DNA from: Steroidobacteraceae bacterium
GTDB lineage: Bacteria > Pseudomonadota > Gammaproteobacteria > Steroidobacterales > Steroidobacteraceae
DNA length: 64,000 nucleotides
Assembly (NCBI GenBank): GCA_025458905.1
Contig: JALORN010000001.1
Coordinates: 124,001 to 188,000, forward strand
Reading direction: 5' to 3'
In this document: in pieces, positions 39,378 through 48,755 of the stretch
Layout of the letters: every line of letters begins with the position of its first letter
Position numbering within the stretch: position 1 is the stretch's first letter
Position numbers and translations under genes: made by a program
The notes under the pieces: generated by a model
What the model was told of the DNA's origin: nothing
The model's database searches: none
Seen by the model: only the letters and a program-made list of their open reading frames with translations

Positions 39378-41095
39378 GCCGCGCGCTGCGGGCGCGGCGC
39401 CCGGCAGGGGCCCCGCGTGCGGCGCGCATCGCCGGCGCGCTGTTCGCGGGCGTCGCGGCGCTCGCGACGCTCGCGGGCTGTGCCACCGCCGAGCCGCCGA
39501 GCCCGGCGCAGCCGCCGACGCTGCGGCGCCTGACCGAGCAGCAGTACCGCAACACCATCCGCGACGTGTTCGGCCCGGGCATCGTCGTGGTGGGGCGCTT
39601 CGACCCGATCTCGCGCGAGGGTGGCCTGCTCGCCGTCGGCGCGGCGCAGGCCTCGATCACGCCCTCGGGCTTCGAGCGCCTCGGCAAGATCGCCGAGTCG
39701 ATCGCCGGCCAGGTCGTCGCGACCGGCAACCGCGACTACCTGCTGCCCTGCCAGCCGGCGGATGCGGCGGCTGCCGATCCGGGCTGCGCGAGGCGGATCC
39801 TCTCGACCACCGGCCGCCTGCTGTACCGGCGCGCGCTGACCGAGGCCGAGCTCGGCCGCCTCCTCGCGCTGTCCGAGAAGGTCTCGACCACGCTCGGCAG
39901 CTTCCACGAGGGCATCGCGTTCGCGCTGACCGCGATGCTGCAGTCGCCGGAGTTCCTGTTCGTCGCCGATGCGGCCGAGCCGGACCCGGCGCAGCCGGGG
40001 AAGCTGCGCCTCAGTGCGCTGTCGAAGGCGTCGCGCCTGAGCTTCTTCCTCTGGAACTCCAGCCCCGACGAGGCGCTGCTCGCGGCGGCCGAGAGCGGCG
40101 CGCTGCACACCCCCGAGGGCCTGGGCGAGCAGGTGCAACGGCTGCTCGGCTCGCCACGCCTCGAGGACGGCGTGCGCGCGCTGTTCAGCGACATGCTGTC
40201 GCTCGAGAACTTCGACACCCTGCAGAAGGACGCGACCATCTACCCGAAGTTCGGGCTCGAGGTGACCGACGACGCGCGCGAGCAGTTGCTGCGCACCCTC
40301 GTCGACCACCTGGTCGTCAGGGACGCAGACTACCGCCAGCTGTACACGACGCGCCGCACCTTCGTCAGCGGCCCGCTCGGCATGATCTACCAGGTGCCGG
40401 TCGACGACCCGAACGGCTGGACCGCGGTCGAGCTGCCGCGGGAGTCGCCGTACCACGGCATCGTCACCCTGCCGGGCTTCTCGGCGCTGCACTCGCATGC
40501 CGGCCGCAGCTCGCCGACGCTGCGCGGCCGCGCGGTGCGCGAGCTGGTGATGTGCCAGCGCATCCCAGACCCCCCGGCCAGCGTCGACTTCTCCCAGTTC
40601 AACCACGCGAGCCAGCAGAAGGTCAGCACCGCGCGCGAGCGCCTGACGATCCACAACACCGAGAAGACCTGTGCCAGCTGCCACGCGCTGGTCGACCCGA
40701 TCGGCCTCGCGCTCGAGCACTTCGACGGCGCGGCGCAGTTCCGCACCATCGAGAACGACGCGCTGATCGACACCCGCGGCGACCTCGACGGCGTGAAGTT
40801 CGAGGACGCGGCCGGCCTCGGCGAGGCGCTCGCCAAGAGCCCCGCCGTCACGAACTGCCTGGTCAACCGCGCCTTCGCCTACTCGCGCGGCCGCGCCGCC
40901 GGCAAGGGCGACAACGACCTGCTTCAGTGGCTGCACGAGCGCTTCGCCGCCGACGGCTACCGGCTGCGCGGGCTGCTCGAGTCGATCGCGACCAGCGAGG
41001 CGTTCTTCGCGGTGTCGCCGCCCAAGGCGGCGCCCGCCCCCGCATCGAGGACGGCCGGCCTGGAAGCCGCGCCCCAGAGGGAGACACGTTCGTGA
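39374..41095 (+). CDS. DUF1592/DUF1588/DUF1585 exported protein with CxxCH heme motif
   Basis: 573 residues with lipoprotein signal (ALFAGVAALATLAGCATAE). Family order: DUF1587-like RRLTEQQYRNTIRDVFG, DUF1595-like YRRALTEAELGRLL, DUF1592 (FALTAMLQSPEFLF to YRQLYTTRRTFV), DUF1588 with NTEKTCASCHALVDPIGLALEHFD (CxxCH covalent heme motif), and DUF1585 (NCLVNRAFAYSRGR). Best known from Planctomycetes and some Proteobacteria, usually beside DUF1552, as here. Function unknown, but a single c-type heme suggests a redox role. Confidence 0.87.
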   Translation: MSRALRARRPAGAPRAARIAGALFAGVAALATLAGCATAEPPSPAQPPTLRRLTEQQYRNTIRDVFGPGIVVVGRFDPISREGGLLAVGAAQASITPSGFERLGKIAESIAGQVVATGNRDYLLPCQPADAAAADPGCARRILSTTGRLLYRRALTEAELGRLLALSEKVSTTLGSFHEGIAFALTAMLQSPEFLFVADAAEPDPAQPGKLRLSALSKASRLSFFLWNSSPDEALLAAAESGALHTPEGLGEQVQRLLGSPRLEDGVRALFSDMLSLENFDTLQKDATIYPKFGLEVTDDAREQLLRTLVDHLVVRDADYRQLYTTRRTFVSGPLGMIYQVPVDDPNGWTAVELPRESPYHGIVTLPGFSALHSHAGRSSPTLRGRAVRELVMCQRIPDPPASVDFSQFNHASQQKVSTARERLTIHNTEKTCASCHALVDPIGLALEHFDGAAQFRTIENDALIDTRGDLDGVKFEDAAGLGEALAKSPAVTNCLVNRAFAYSRGRAAGKGDNDLLQWLHERFAADGYRLRGLLESIATSEAFFAVSPPKAAPAPASRTAGLEAAPQRETRS

Positions 41096-42426
41096 AACGG
41101 AAACTTCACCGCCGCGCCGTGCTGCGCGGGATGCTCGGGGCCTCCGCCATCGGCGTCGGCCTGCCGCTGCTCGACTGCTTCCTGAACGAGAACGGCACTG
41201 CACTCGCCGACGGCCGGCCGATGCCGCTGCGTTTCGGCACCTGGTTCTGGGGCCTCGGCCACAACCCCGGGCGCGGCATCGCGCCGAAGGCCGGGCCGAT
41301 CGAGTTCCGCGAGGAGTGCCAGCCGCTGGTGCCCTACCAGGACCAGATCAACTACTTCAGTGACTTCAACGCGCCGATGGACGGCCGCGTCAGCGCGGTG
41401 CACTTCACCGGCTGGGTCGCCTGCCGCACCGGCACCGTGCCGCTGCGCGGCGGCGACATCCCCGACCCGACGCTCGACGTGCTGGTCTCGGACGCGATCG
41501 GCGGCTCGACGCGCTTCCGCTCGCTCGACCTCACCTCCGTCGGCGACCCGAAGGACAGCTACACGCTGCGCAGCGCCGGCAGCCGCAACGCCGCGGAGGT
41601 CTCGCCGCTCGCACTCTACCAGCGCGTGTTCGGCGGCGACTTCGTCGACCCGCGGCGCGCCGACTTCAAGCCCGACCCGAAGATCGCGCTGCGCCAGAGC
41701 GTGCTGTCGGCGGTGATGGAGCAGAGCAAGGACTTCGAGAAGACCATCGGCGCCGCCGACCGCGTGCGCATGGACGAGTACTTCACCTCGATCCGGCAGA
41801 TGGAGCGCCAGCTGCAGGCGGGGCTCGAGCGGCCCGAGGTCAGCGCGGCCTGCGTGCGGCCGCCGATGCCGCCGGATGCGCCGGTCGGGGTCGAGCTCGA
41901 GACCGTGGTCGTCACGCATGCGGCGATGACCGACCTGCTGGTGATCGCGCTCGCCTGCAACCAGACGCGCGTGTTCAACATGCTGTTCTCGCAATCGCTG
42001 TCGATGGTGCGGCGGCGCGGCGAGGCGCACACGCACCACACGCTGACGCACGAGGAGCCGGTCGACGCCACGCTCGGCTACCAGGCCGAGGTCGCCTGGT
42101 ACAACATCAAGTCGATGGAGGCGCTGGCGCGCTTCGTCGAGCCGTTCACCAAGGTGCGCGAGGGCGCGGGCACGCTGCTCGACAACACGCTGATCTTCGC
42201 CAACTCCGACACCAACAACGCCAAGGTGCACTCGGTCGACGGCGTGCCGGTGATGACCATCGGCCGCGCGGGCGGGCGCCTGAAGACCGGCCGGCACATC
42301 GTCGGCGGCGGCGACCCGATCTCGCGGGTCGGGCTCACCGTGCTGCAGGCGATGGGCCTGCAGCTGCCGAGCTGGGGCACGGCCTCGCTGCGCACCTCCA
42401 AGACGATCACCGAGGTCCTGGCGTGA
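41092..42426 (+). CDS. Tat-exported DUF1552 protein
   Basis: 444 residues from GTG 41092, which overlaps the preceding stop (GTGA). Tat-like signal KRKLHRRAVLRGMLGASAIG, then DUF1552 pattern: LRFGTWFWGLGHNPG, INYFSDFNAPMDGR, DEYFTSIRQMERQL, LLDNTLIFANSDTNNAKVHS, GRAGGRLKTGRHI. Related to the alkaline-phosphatase-like DUF1501 proteins; the partner of DUF1592. Function unknown. Confidence 0.87.
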   Translation: MKRKLHRRAVLRGMLGASAIGVGLPLLDCFLNENGTALADGRPMPLRFGTWFWGLGHNPGRGIAPKAGPIEFREECQPLVPYQDQINYFSDFNAPMDGRVSAVHFTGWVACRTGTVPLRGGDIPDPTLDVLVSDAIGGSTRFRSLDLTSVGDPKDSYTLRSAGSRNAAEVSPLALYQRVFGGDFVDPRRADFKPDPKIALRQSVLSAVMEQSKDFEKTIGAADRVRMDEYFTSIRQMERQLQAGLERPEVSAACVRPPMPPDAPVGVELETVVVTHAAMTDLLVIALACNQTRVFNMLFSQSLSMVRRRGEAHTHHTLTHEEPVDATLGYQAEVAWYNIKSMEALARFVEPFTKVREGAGTLLDNTLIFANSDTNNAKVHSVDGVPVMTIGRAGGRLKTGRHIVGGGDPISRVGLTVLQAMGLQLPSWGTASLRTSKTITEVLA

Positions 42427-43601
42427 CGCGAGCGGCCGGTGCGCGCGTGCGCGTCGCGGCGCTGCTGGTCGCCGACCTGCTGGCCGTCGCCGCGGCCGCG
42501 GCCGCAGGCTCGCCGCCGGCGGAGCCGGCGCCTGCCGGGGCGGGTGCGGGCGCCGGGGTCGTGTCCGCCGATGCGCGCGGCGAGGTGCCCGCGGGCCTGC
42601 GGCTGCGACCCGTCGGCGACGAGGAGATCCTCACCGACGAGCGCGGCCATTCGCTCTACACCACCGACGAGGACGCGACGCCGAACGTCTCGACCTGCGT
42701 CGACGCCTGCGCCAAGGCCTGGCCGCCTGCGGCCGCGCCCTCGGGCGCAGCACCGGCCGGCGACTTCACGCTGGTGCAGCGCGCCGACGGCAGCCGCCAG
42801 TGGGCCTATCGCGGCAAGCCACTCTACTCGTTCGCGCGCGAGGAATATCCCGGCGGCATCTTCGGCGACGGCGTCGCCAACCGCTGGCGGCTCGCGTTCC
42901 GCGCGCTGCGCACCCCGCCTGGCATCGGCGTGATGAAGGCGCCGATGGGCCGCATCCTCGTCAACGAGCGCGGCCAGCCGCTGTTCACGCCGGCCGCGGG
43001 CAGCGCCACCGCCGGCAAGGGCTGCGACGCGAAGTGCCTAGTCGAGTGGTCGCCGGTCCAGGCGCCCGCGCTCGCCCGTGAGCAGGGGAACTGGTCGCTG
43101 GTCGCCCGGCCCGACGGTACCCGCCAGTGGGCCTATCGCCGGCAGCCGCTCTATGCCTTCCGCGCCGACCGTCGCGTCTCCGACCTCAAGGGCTTCGAGC
43201 CGCGGCACGAGGGCTGGCAGCCGATCGTCGTGCAGCCCGAGCTGCCCGCGCCGGCCTGGGCGACGCTGGTCAAGACGGACGTCGGCCAGGTGTTCGCCGA
43301 CGCCAAGGGCCTGACCGTCTATGCGTTCAACGGTGACCTCGAGAAGATCAAGCGCCTGATGTGCGACGAGGCGTGCCTGCAGCGGGCCTGGACGCGCCTC
43401 GAAGCCGACGCCGACAGTGCGCCGGTCGGCGACTGGTCGGTCAAGAAGGCGCCTGACGGCAAGCGCTACTGGGCCTATCGCGGCGCACCGCTGTACCGCT
43501 TCCACCAGGACCGGGCGCCCGGCGAGGTGCTCGGCAACCAGTTCGCGGCGAGCGCCGGCATCTTCGGCAACTGGTCGCCGATCGTCCGCATGCCCTACTA
43601 A
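42423..43601 (+). CDS. Exported protein with three PF03640-type repeats
   Basis: 392 residues; signal-like N-terminus (VAALLVADLLAVAAAAAAG), then three repeats of the secreted lipoprotein repeat, marked by ILTDERGHSLYTTDED with CVDACAKAWPP; ILVNERGQPLFTPAA with CDAKCLVEWSP; and VFADAKGLTVYAFNGD with CDEACLQRAW. Each is followed by RQWAYRGKPLY, RQWAYRRQPLY or RYWAYRGAPLY. Overlaps the DUF1552 gene (ATGA). Its stop codon is the outer end of the 43599 palindrome. Confidence 0.82.
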   Translation: MTRAAGARVRVAALLVADLLAVAAAAAAGSPPAEPAPAGAGAGAGVVSADARGEVPAGLRLRPVGDEEILTDERGHSLYTTDEDATPNVSTCVDACAKAWPPAAAPSGAAPAGDFTLVQRADGSRQWAYRGKPLYSFAREEYPGGIFGDGVANRWRLAFRALRTPPGIGVMKAPMGRILVNERGQPLFTPAAGSATAGKGCDAKCLVEWSPVQAPALAREQGNWSLVARPDGTRQWAYRRQPLYAFRADRRVSDLKGFEPRHEGWQPIVVQPELPAPAWATLVKTDVGQVFADAKGLTVYAFNGDLEKIKRLMCDEACLQRAWTRLEADADSAPVGDWSVKKAPDGKRYWAYRGAPLYRFHQDRAPGEVLGNQFAASAGIFGNWSPIVRMPY

Positions 43602-43639
43602 ATCTGATTTATTTTCCGCAGGAAAATAAATCAGATTTA
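43599..43639. repeat. Perfect 19-bp-arm palindrome between convergent genes, variant of the AT-rich repeat
   Basis: Arms TAAATCTGATTTATTTTCC and its exact complement are separated by GCA. The unit shares AAATAAATC and flanking TTTTCC/GGAAAA with the other two loci, but has AGATTT where they have TGTCCCC. The outer TAA of each arm is the stop codon of the gene on that strand (PF03640 protein on plus, AMP-ligase on minus). It should work as a bidirectional terminator. Confidence 0.9.
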
Positions 43640-45265
43640 TCTTCCTCGGAGCTGGCGGCGCAGGATCTTGCCGGAGGCGGACTTCGGCACCGCGTCGATG
43701 AAGCGGATGGACCGCAGCTGCTTGTAGTGCGCGACCTGCCCGGCGACGAAGTCGCGTAGCTGCCCGGCCGTCGCGACCTGCCCGGGCTTCAGCACGACGA
43801 AGCCGACCGGCAGTTCCCCGGCCTCCGGATCGGGCTCACCGACCACGGCGGCGTCGGCGACTGCAGGATGCGTGAGCAGCAGCGCCTCGAGCTCCGCCGG
43901 CGGCACCTGGAATCCCTTGTACTTGATCAGTTCCTTGAGCCGGTCGACGATGTAGAGATAGCCGTCGGCATCGAAGCGCGCGATGTCGCCGGTGTGCAGC
44001 CAGCCCTCGGCGTCGAGCGTCGCGGCGGTCGCGGCGGGGTTGTCGAGGTAGCCGGCCATCACCTGCGGCCCGCGGATCCAGAGCTCGCCGTCCTGGCCGG
44101 GGCCGAGCGAGGCGCCGGTGGCGGGGTCGACGATCCGGCACTCGGTGTTCGGCACCGTGAGCCCGGCAGCGCCCGGACGGTTCCGCCCGGGCGGCGTGAA
44201 GTGGCTGACCGGGCTGAGCTCGGTCATCCCATAGCCCTGCACGATCTCGACGCCGATGCGTCGGCTCGCCTCGGCGGCGAGCTCGGCCGACAGCGGGGCC
44301 GCGCCCGAGAGCACGAAGCGCAGCGCACCGAGGTCGAACCGGTCGACCATCGGGTGCTTGGCGAGGGCCACGACGATCGGCGGCGCCACGTAGGTGTGGG
44401 TGACGCGGTACTCCTGGTGCGCGCGCAGGAACCCCTCGAGGTCGAAGCGTGGCATCGTCACCAGGGTGGCGCCCTGCGCGAGGCCGCTGAGCATCGTCAC
44501 TTCCATGCCGTAGATGTGGAAGAACGGCAGCACCGCCATCACCACGTCGCCGTCGCCCAGCGGCACGAGGCTCGCGATCTGCGCCAGGTTCGCGACCAGG
44601 TTGCCGTGGGTCAGCATCACGCCCTTGGACACGCCGGTGGTGCCCGACGAATACGGGAGCGCGACCAGGTCGCGCGGCGAGGCGGCCACCGGCGGCGCGC
44701 CGGCGACGGCGGTGGGCGGCTCGCGCAGCAGCACCTCGAACGCCGTGAGCGCCGGCGCCGGCGCGCCGGCGGCACGGGCGCCGGCGACCGCCGCTGCGAG
44801 CGTCGGGGCATCGGCCCCGACCACCACCAGCTCGGCGACGCGGGTGCCGGCCGCAGCGGTGATCGCGGTCTCGAGCAGCGCCGCAACCGTCACCAGGCGC
44901 GTCGCACGCGCGTCGGCGAGCTGGGCGTGCACCTCGCGCGCGGTGTAGCCCGGGTTCAGCGTGGTGACGACGCCGCCAGCGCGCACGGCCCCGAGGAACG
45001 CGACCGCGTACTCGGGCATGTTCGGCAGCAGCACGCCGAGCACCTCGCCCCGGCGCAGGCCGCGAGCCCGCAGGTTCGCCGCGAAGTGGCCGACCTGCGT
45101 CGCGAGGTCGCCGTAGGAGAGGCGGCGCCCGGAGGCGGCGTCGATCAGCGCCGGGCGCTCACCGCGGCCGGCGGCCTTCGCCAGCACGACCTCGTCGAGC
45201 GGCGCCTGCGGGATCGGCACCGGCGGATACGGGCTCGCGTGGATGTAGGGCGACGCGGCGTTCAT
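43637..45265 (-). CDS. 4-coumarate-CoA-ligase-like acyl-CoA synthetase
   Basis: 542-residue ANL-superfamily ligase. P-loop LPYSSGTTGVSKGVMLTHGNL; LPFFHIYGMEVTMLSGLAQG, FVLSGAAPLSAELA, QGYGMTELSPVSHFTP, LHTGDIARFDADGYLYIVDRLKELIKYKGFQVPPAELE; catalytic Lys in PKSASGKILRRQLR. The motifs fit the plant 4CL/firefly luciferase-like subgroup acting on aromatic or medium-chain acids; the natural acid is unknown. It shares a unit with the b561 gene upstream (9-bp gap). Its stop codon is supplied by the palindrome. Confidence 0.87.
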   Translation of the reverse strand: MNAASPYIHASPYPPVPIPQAPLDEVVLAKAAGRGERPALIDAASGRRLSYGDLATQVGHFAANLRARGLRRGEVLGVLLPNMPEYAVAFLGAVRAGGVVTTLNPGYTAREVHAQLADARATRLVTVAALLETAITAAAGTRVAELVVVGADAPTLAAAVAGARAAGAPAPALTAFEVLLREPPTAVAGAPPVAASPRDLVALPYSSGTTGVSKGVMLTHGNLVANLAQIASLVPLGDGDVVMAVLPFFHIYGMEVTMLSGLAQGATLVTMPRFDLEGFLRAHQEYRVTHTYVAPPIVVALAKHPMVDRFDLGALRFVLSGAAPLSAELAAEASRRIGVEIVQGYGMTELSPVSHFTPPGRNRPGAAGLTVPNTECRIVDPATGASLGPGQDGELWIRGPQVMAGYLDNPAATAATLDAEGWLHTGDIARFDADGYLYIVDRLKELIKYKGFQVPPAELEALLLTHPAVADAAVVGEPDPEAGELPVGFVVLKPGQVATAGQLRDFVAGQVAHYKQLRSIRFIDAVPKSASGKILRRQLRGR

Positions 45266-45274
45266 GCCGGGAGG

Positions 45275-45910
45275 CTACTCCGGCCCGGGGAGTTCGGCGA
45301 GCGGCCACATCCGGCGCAGCACGCCGTCGCGGCGCACGGCGTGGTGCCAGAGCGCGGCCGCGACGTGCAGGGCGAGCAGCGCGAGGCCGAGCCACAGTGC
45401 CCGGACGTGGACGGCGCCGAGCAGGCGATAGCCCATCGGGTCGTCGAACGGCAGCGGCGCCCAGATGCGCGGCAGGAGGCGGTCGAAGCCGAAGAACCAG
45501 AGGTGGGTCGGGCCGAACTGCGGCGAATCGGCCAGGGCCGACAGCGCCGCCCAGCCGGAGAGCGGCACGATCAGCAGCAGCAGCGCGAGCAGGGCATGGA
45601 CGGAGCCAGCCAGGCGGCGCTGCCAGGGTGGGACCGCCGGACCGGCCGGCGGCCGCGGTCGGCGCAGCCTCCGCAGCAACCACGCGAGCGCGGCGGCGAG
45701 CAGCAGCAGGCCGAGCGTGTGGTGGAACTGTGAGGCGAACCGGTGCAGCCCGAGGACGCCTTCGTCCCGGAAGCTCGGTCCATAGGTCGAGGCCATCACG
45801 AAACCGGCCGGGACCTCGAGCAGGATCGCCAGCGCGATGCCCCAGTGCAGCGCCTTGGCCCACGAGTCCCAGCGGGTCGGCGCAATGGTCGAGGTGGCTG
45901 GCGCGTCCAC
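45275..45910 (-). CDS. Cytochrome b561-family membrane protein
   Basis: 211 residues, four hydrophobic helices with heme-ligand-type His residues: WAKALHWGIALAI, FASQFHHTLGLLLL, SVHALLALLLLIVPLSGW, VHVRALWLGLALLALHVAAALWHH. Matches bacterial di-heme b561 electron carriers (YodB/CybB). The frame begins at GTG 45910. Upstream partner of the acyl-CoA ligase. Confidence 0.85.
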   Translation of the reverse strand: MDAPATSTIAPTRWDSWAKALHWGIALAILLEVPAGFVMASTYGPSFRDEGVLGLHRFASQFHHTLGLLLLAAALAWLLRRLRRPRPPAGPAVPPWQRRLAGSVHALLALLLLIVPLSGWAALSALADSPQFGPTHLWFFGFDRLLPRIWAPLPFDDPMGYRLLGAVHVRALWLGLALLALHVAAALWHHAVRRDGVLRRMWPLAELPGPE

Positions 45911-46018
45911 GGGCCGAGTCTAGCCCGCATCGGCCTCGTGGCGTCGAGCGGACACCGCGGTGCACGCATGCCGCCGCGCGCGGGCGCGGCGCCGAAACGG
46001 GCGCGGCGCGCCGGACGC

Positions 46019-46396
46019 CTAGGGTCGGCGGCCGGGCAGGCCCTGCTCGCGGGTGCGCCAGGCGTCGCGGACGGCCTCGCGTGCGTCGTTCCAGCCGAGA
46101 CGGCTCGCGCGCCGCGTCGTGTTCCAGCCCTGGGCGAGATCGGCCTCGACCTCGTCGAAGTCCTGGCTGCCGTACTGCTCGAACGTGTCGTAGCCGTAGC
46201 GGTAGGCCGGTTCGTAGTCCTCCCACTCGCCGCCGGCGCGGAAATAATGCGCGTCGCGGAAGCGGCCCTCGAAGTGGCGCCGGTAATCGTCCGGGCCGAT
46301 CGGCGTGCGTTCGTCGAGCCGGCGGTCGGGCCCGGTGACGCCACTGTGCTGGCCGGTGCGGCGCTCCTCGCTGGTGTCCTTGTTCAGAATCGGCAT
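46019..46396 (-). CDS. Conserved hypothetical protein, charged and aromatic-rich
   Basis: 125 residues, no signal peptide. Contains DDYRRHFEGRFRDAHYF, WEDYEPAYRYGYDTFEQYG, FDEVEADLAQGW and WNDAREAVRDAWR. Proteins with the DYEPAYRYG-to-GW pattern are found in many bacteria, often next to stress genes, but have no known role. Start MPILNKDTSEE chosen. Divergent from the coiled-coil membrane protein. Confidence 0.7.
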   Translation of the reverse strand: MPILNKDTSEERRTGQHSGVTGPDRRLDERTPIGPDDYRRHFEGRFRDAHYFRAGGEWEDYEPAYRYGYDTFEQYGSQDFDEVEADLAQGWNTTRRASRLGWNDAREAVRDAWRTREQGLPGRRP

Positions 46397-46575
46397 GTGC
46401 GCTCTCCGTGGCGTGTGTCCGAGCGGCGAGCATGGCGCGGACGGGACGTGCGCCGCGACGGCCGCGGCTCCTGCCCCGGCGTCGGCCTGCGCCGACGCCG
46501 GGCACGGCCCGGGCACCGTGCGCGCAATGGGCGCCGGCACGCTGGCGAGCCTGGACCGGCGTCTATGATGTGGGG

Positions 46576-48201
46576 ATGCTCCGCCTGCTCGCCCTCGCCC
46601 TGCGCTGGCTCGCCAGCCAGGCCGGACTGCTGCTGCTGATCGTCGCCGTGCTGCTGGTCGCGGGCTGGCTGCGCAGCGAATGGGCGGAGCTGCGCACGCT
46701 GCGCGCGGAGGTCGCGACCCAGGAGCGGCTCGCCGCCAACCTGCGGACCGAGCTCGCCGCGATCGACGCCGCGCTGCGCCGGGAGCAGGCGGCGTGGTCG
46801 CAGCAGGTGTCGGCGGTGACCTGGCCGCTGCGCACCGAGCTCGAGGGGCTGGAGGCGCGGATCGCGCGCGCGCAGCCGCAGTGGCAGGCGGCGCTGCGAC
46901 AGTTCGCCGACCTCGAGCGCCAGGCCACGCGCGCGCGCGAGGCCGCGCGGCGCGCCGATGCCGAGCTCGCGGCGCTGGAGCGCGCGGCCTGGTGGTGGGA
47001 CCGGTTCGTCGACCCGGCGAAGGCGCTGGCGCTCGAACGCGCCCGGGCCCGGGCGCGGCTCCTGCGCGGCAACGCCGCGGCCTGGGGTGCGGCACGCGAC
47101 CGGGTGGCGCCGGCGATCGAGGGCGCGCCGATGCAGGCGCTGCTGGCGCGCGAGGCGGCGCTGCGTGCGCGGATCGACGCGCTTGCCACCGCGGTGTCGC
47201 CGCGCCAGCGCACCCTGCTCGAGGCGCGCGAGCGCAAGGCGTTCGAGGTCACGCAGGTCGAGGCGCTGCTCGGCGCGCAACGCGGGCGCGCGGCGCGCGA
47301 CCCGCGCGAGCGGCTGCTGGCGGCGGTCGGGCGCCAGCTGCCGCTGGCGCTCGGCATCCTCGCGCTGGCGCTGCTCGTGCCGCTGGCGATCAAGGCGCTG
47401 TTCTTCTTCGTGCTGGCGCCGCTCGCCAGCCGCCAGCCGCCGGTGCGGGTGCGCCCGGACCCGGCCGCACCCGGGCTCCCGCCGCCGTCGCGCTCGGCCG
47501 TCTCGCAGGCGATCGAGCTCGCGCCGCACGAGGAGCTGCTGGTGCAGCCGGACCACCTGCAGAGCACCAGCCAGCCGGCGTCGAAACGCACCCAGTGGCT
47601 GCTGAACCCGGCGCTGCCGTTCGCGAGCCTCGCCTCCGGCCTCTACGCGCTGACGCGGATCGCGCCGCCGCCGGGCGGCGGCGGCACGCGCGTCGTGGTC
47701 GCGGCGCGCGCCGACCCGCTCGGCGAGCTCGCGGTCCTCGAGCTGCCTGCGGGCGCCGCGCTGGTGCTGCAGCCGCGGGCGCTCGCCGGCGTGGCGAAGC
47801 CGGCGGCCGAGCCGCTGCGCATCACGCGCCACTGGCGGCTCGCCAGCCTGCACGCCTGGCTGACCCTGCAGCTGCGCTATCTCGTGTTCCACGGGCCGTG
47901 CCGGCTGGTGCTGAAAGGCTGTCGGGGCGTGCGTGCCGAGACGCCGCGCGCCGGCGAGCCGCGGCTGGTCAGCCAGGCGGCGACGCTCGGCTTCAGCGCC
48001 AACCTCGACTACCGCACGACGCGCAGCGAGACCTTCGTCGCCTACCTGCTCGGCCGCGAGTCGCTGCTGAACGACCTGTTCTCGGGCGGCCCGGGCTGCT
48101 TCCTGTACGAGGAAATGCCCGGGCGGCGGCGGCGCGCGGGCGTCACCGGTCGCGGCCTCGAGGGCGTCGCGGACGCGGTGCTGAAGGCCTTCGGGATCTG
48201 A
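46576..48201 (+). CDS. Membrane protein with long coiled coil and C-terminal beta domain
   Basis: 541 residues; function not recognised. N-terminal membrane segment (AGLLLLIVAVLLVAGWL), a coiled coil of about 220 residues rich in Glu/Arg/Ala, a second membrane segment (LPLALGILALALLVPLAIKALFFF), then about 230 residues with a beta-rich look (TRVVVAARADPLGELAVLELP, LQLRYLVFHGPCRLVLKGCRG, SLLNDLFSGGPGCFLYEEMP). The last part slightly recalls AIM24-type domains, but that is a guess. Stands alone. Confidence 0.7.
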   Translation: MLRLLALALRWLASQAGLLLLIVAVLLVAGWLRSEWAELRTLRAEVATQERLAANLRTELAAIDAALRREQAAWSQQVSAVTWPLRTELEGLEARIARAQPQWQAALRQFADLERQATRAREAARRADAELAALERAAWWWDRFVDPAKALALERARARARLLRGNAAAWGAARDRVAPAIEGAPMQALLAREAALRARIDALATAVSPRQRTLLEARERKAFEVTQVEALLGAQRGRAARDPRERLLAAVGRQLPLALGILALALLVPLAIKALFFFVLAPLASRQPPVRVRPDPAAPGLPPPSRSAVSQAIELAPHEELLVQPDHLQSTSQPASKRTQWLLNPALPFASLASGLYALTRIAPPPGGGGTRVVVAARADPLGELAVLELPAGAALVLQPRALAGVAKPAAEPLRITRHWRLASLHAWLTLQLRYLVFHGPCRLVLKGCRGVRAETPRAGEPRLVSQAATLGFSANLDYRTTRSETFVAYLLGRESLLNDLFSGGPGCFLYEEMPGRRRRAGVTGRGLEGVADAVLKAFGI

Positions 48202-48275
48202 GCGGGCGCGCCGGGCGTGCCGCCCGCGCCCGCGCCCGCGCCATCGACTGCTGCCCCGCCTCGCGCCGCGAGCCC

Positions 48276-48755
48276 TCAGGCGGTGGCCGGGGCCTGCGTG
48301 GTCACGACCGCCGCGAGGCGCTGCGCGGTGCGCAGGAAGTGCTCGACGTGCTCGCGGTCGAACTGGTCGAAGTGCTGCGAGAGGCCGTCGGCGACGCGCA
48401 GGTGGCCGCGCGCGTCGCGGCGCACCCAGCCGCGCCGGACCAGCTCCTCGACACGGCGCCGCACCGTCTCGCGCGGGATGCCGGTGGAGCGGCTGATCGA
48501 CAGCGCGTTGCAGGCGCCGAGGGGCACCTCCTGCTGCGCCTCGCGCACGTCGAGCTGCAGCGCCGGGTCGGCCTGCACCTCGGGACTCTCGAAGAACCGC
48601 CGCACGTTGTGCTGCGCGATCTCGCCGAGGACGATCGCGAGCAGTACGTCGCCGTCGTAGCGACGGACGAGGCGCACCAGGTGCGGGACGGTGAACTCGC
48701 TCAGCAGGTACGCGACGTACTGCTGGTGACGCTCGAACTTGTCGGAGTCGATCAT
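48276..48755 (-). CDS. Winged-helix transcriptional regulator
   Basis: 159 residues. A helix-turn-helix is seen in LSISRSTGIPRETVRRRVEELVRRGWVRRDARGHLRV (residues about 90-130), as in MarR/GntR-type winged helices; the family cannot be fixed. Start MIDSDKF is preceded by a purine-rich GGGAAGGGG ribosome site; an upstream ATG is less likely. Divergent from the M24-P450-nitrilase operon across 250 bp, so it may regulate it. Confidence 0.7.
   Translation of the reverse strand: MIDSDKFERHQQYVAYLLSEFTVPHLVRLVRRYDGDVLLAIVLGEIAQHNVRRFFESPEVQADPALQLDVREAQQEVPLGACNALSISRSTGIPRETVRRRVEELVRRGWVRRDARGHLRVADGLSQHFDQFDREHVEHFLRTAQRLAAVVTTQAPATA

Noticed and set aside
46384-47892. 502-codon minus-strand frame
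   Set aside because: Antisense to the coiled-coil membrane protein, Arg/Gln-rich shadow with no domain.
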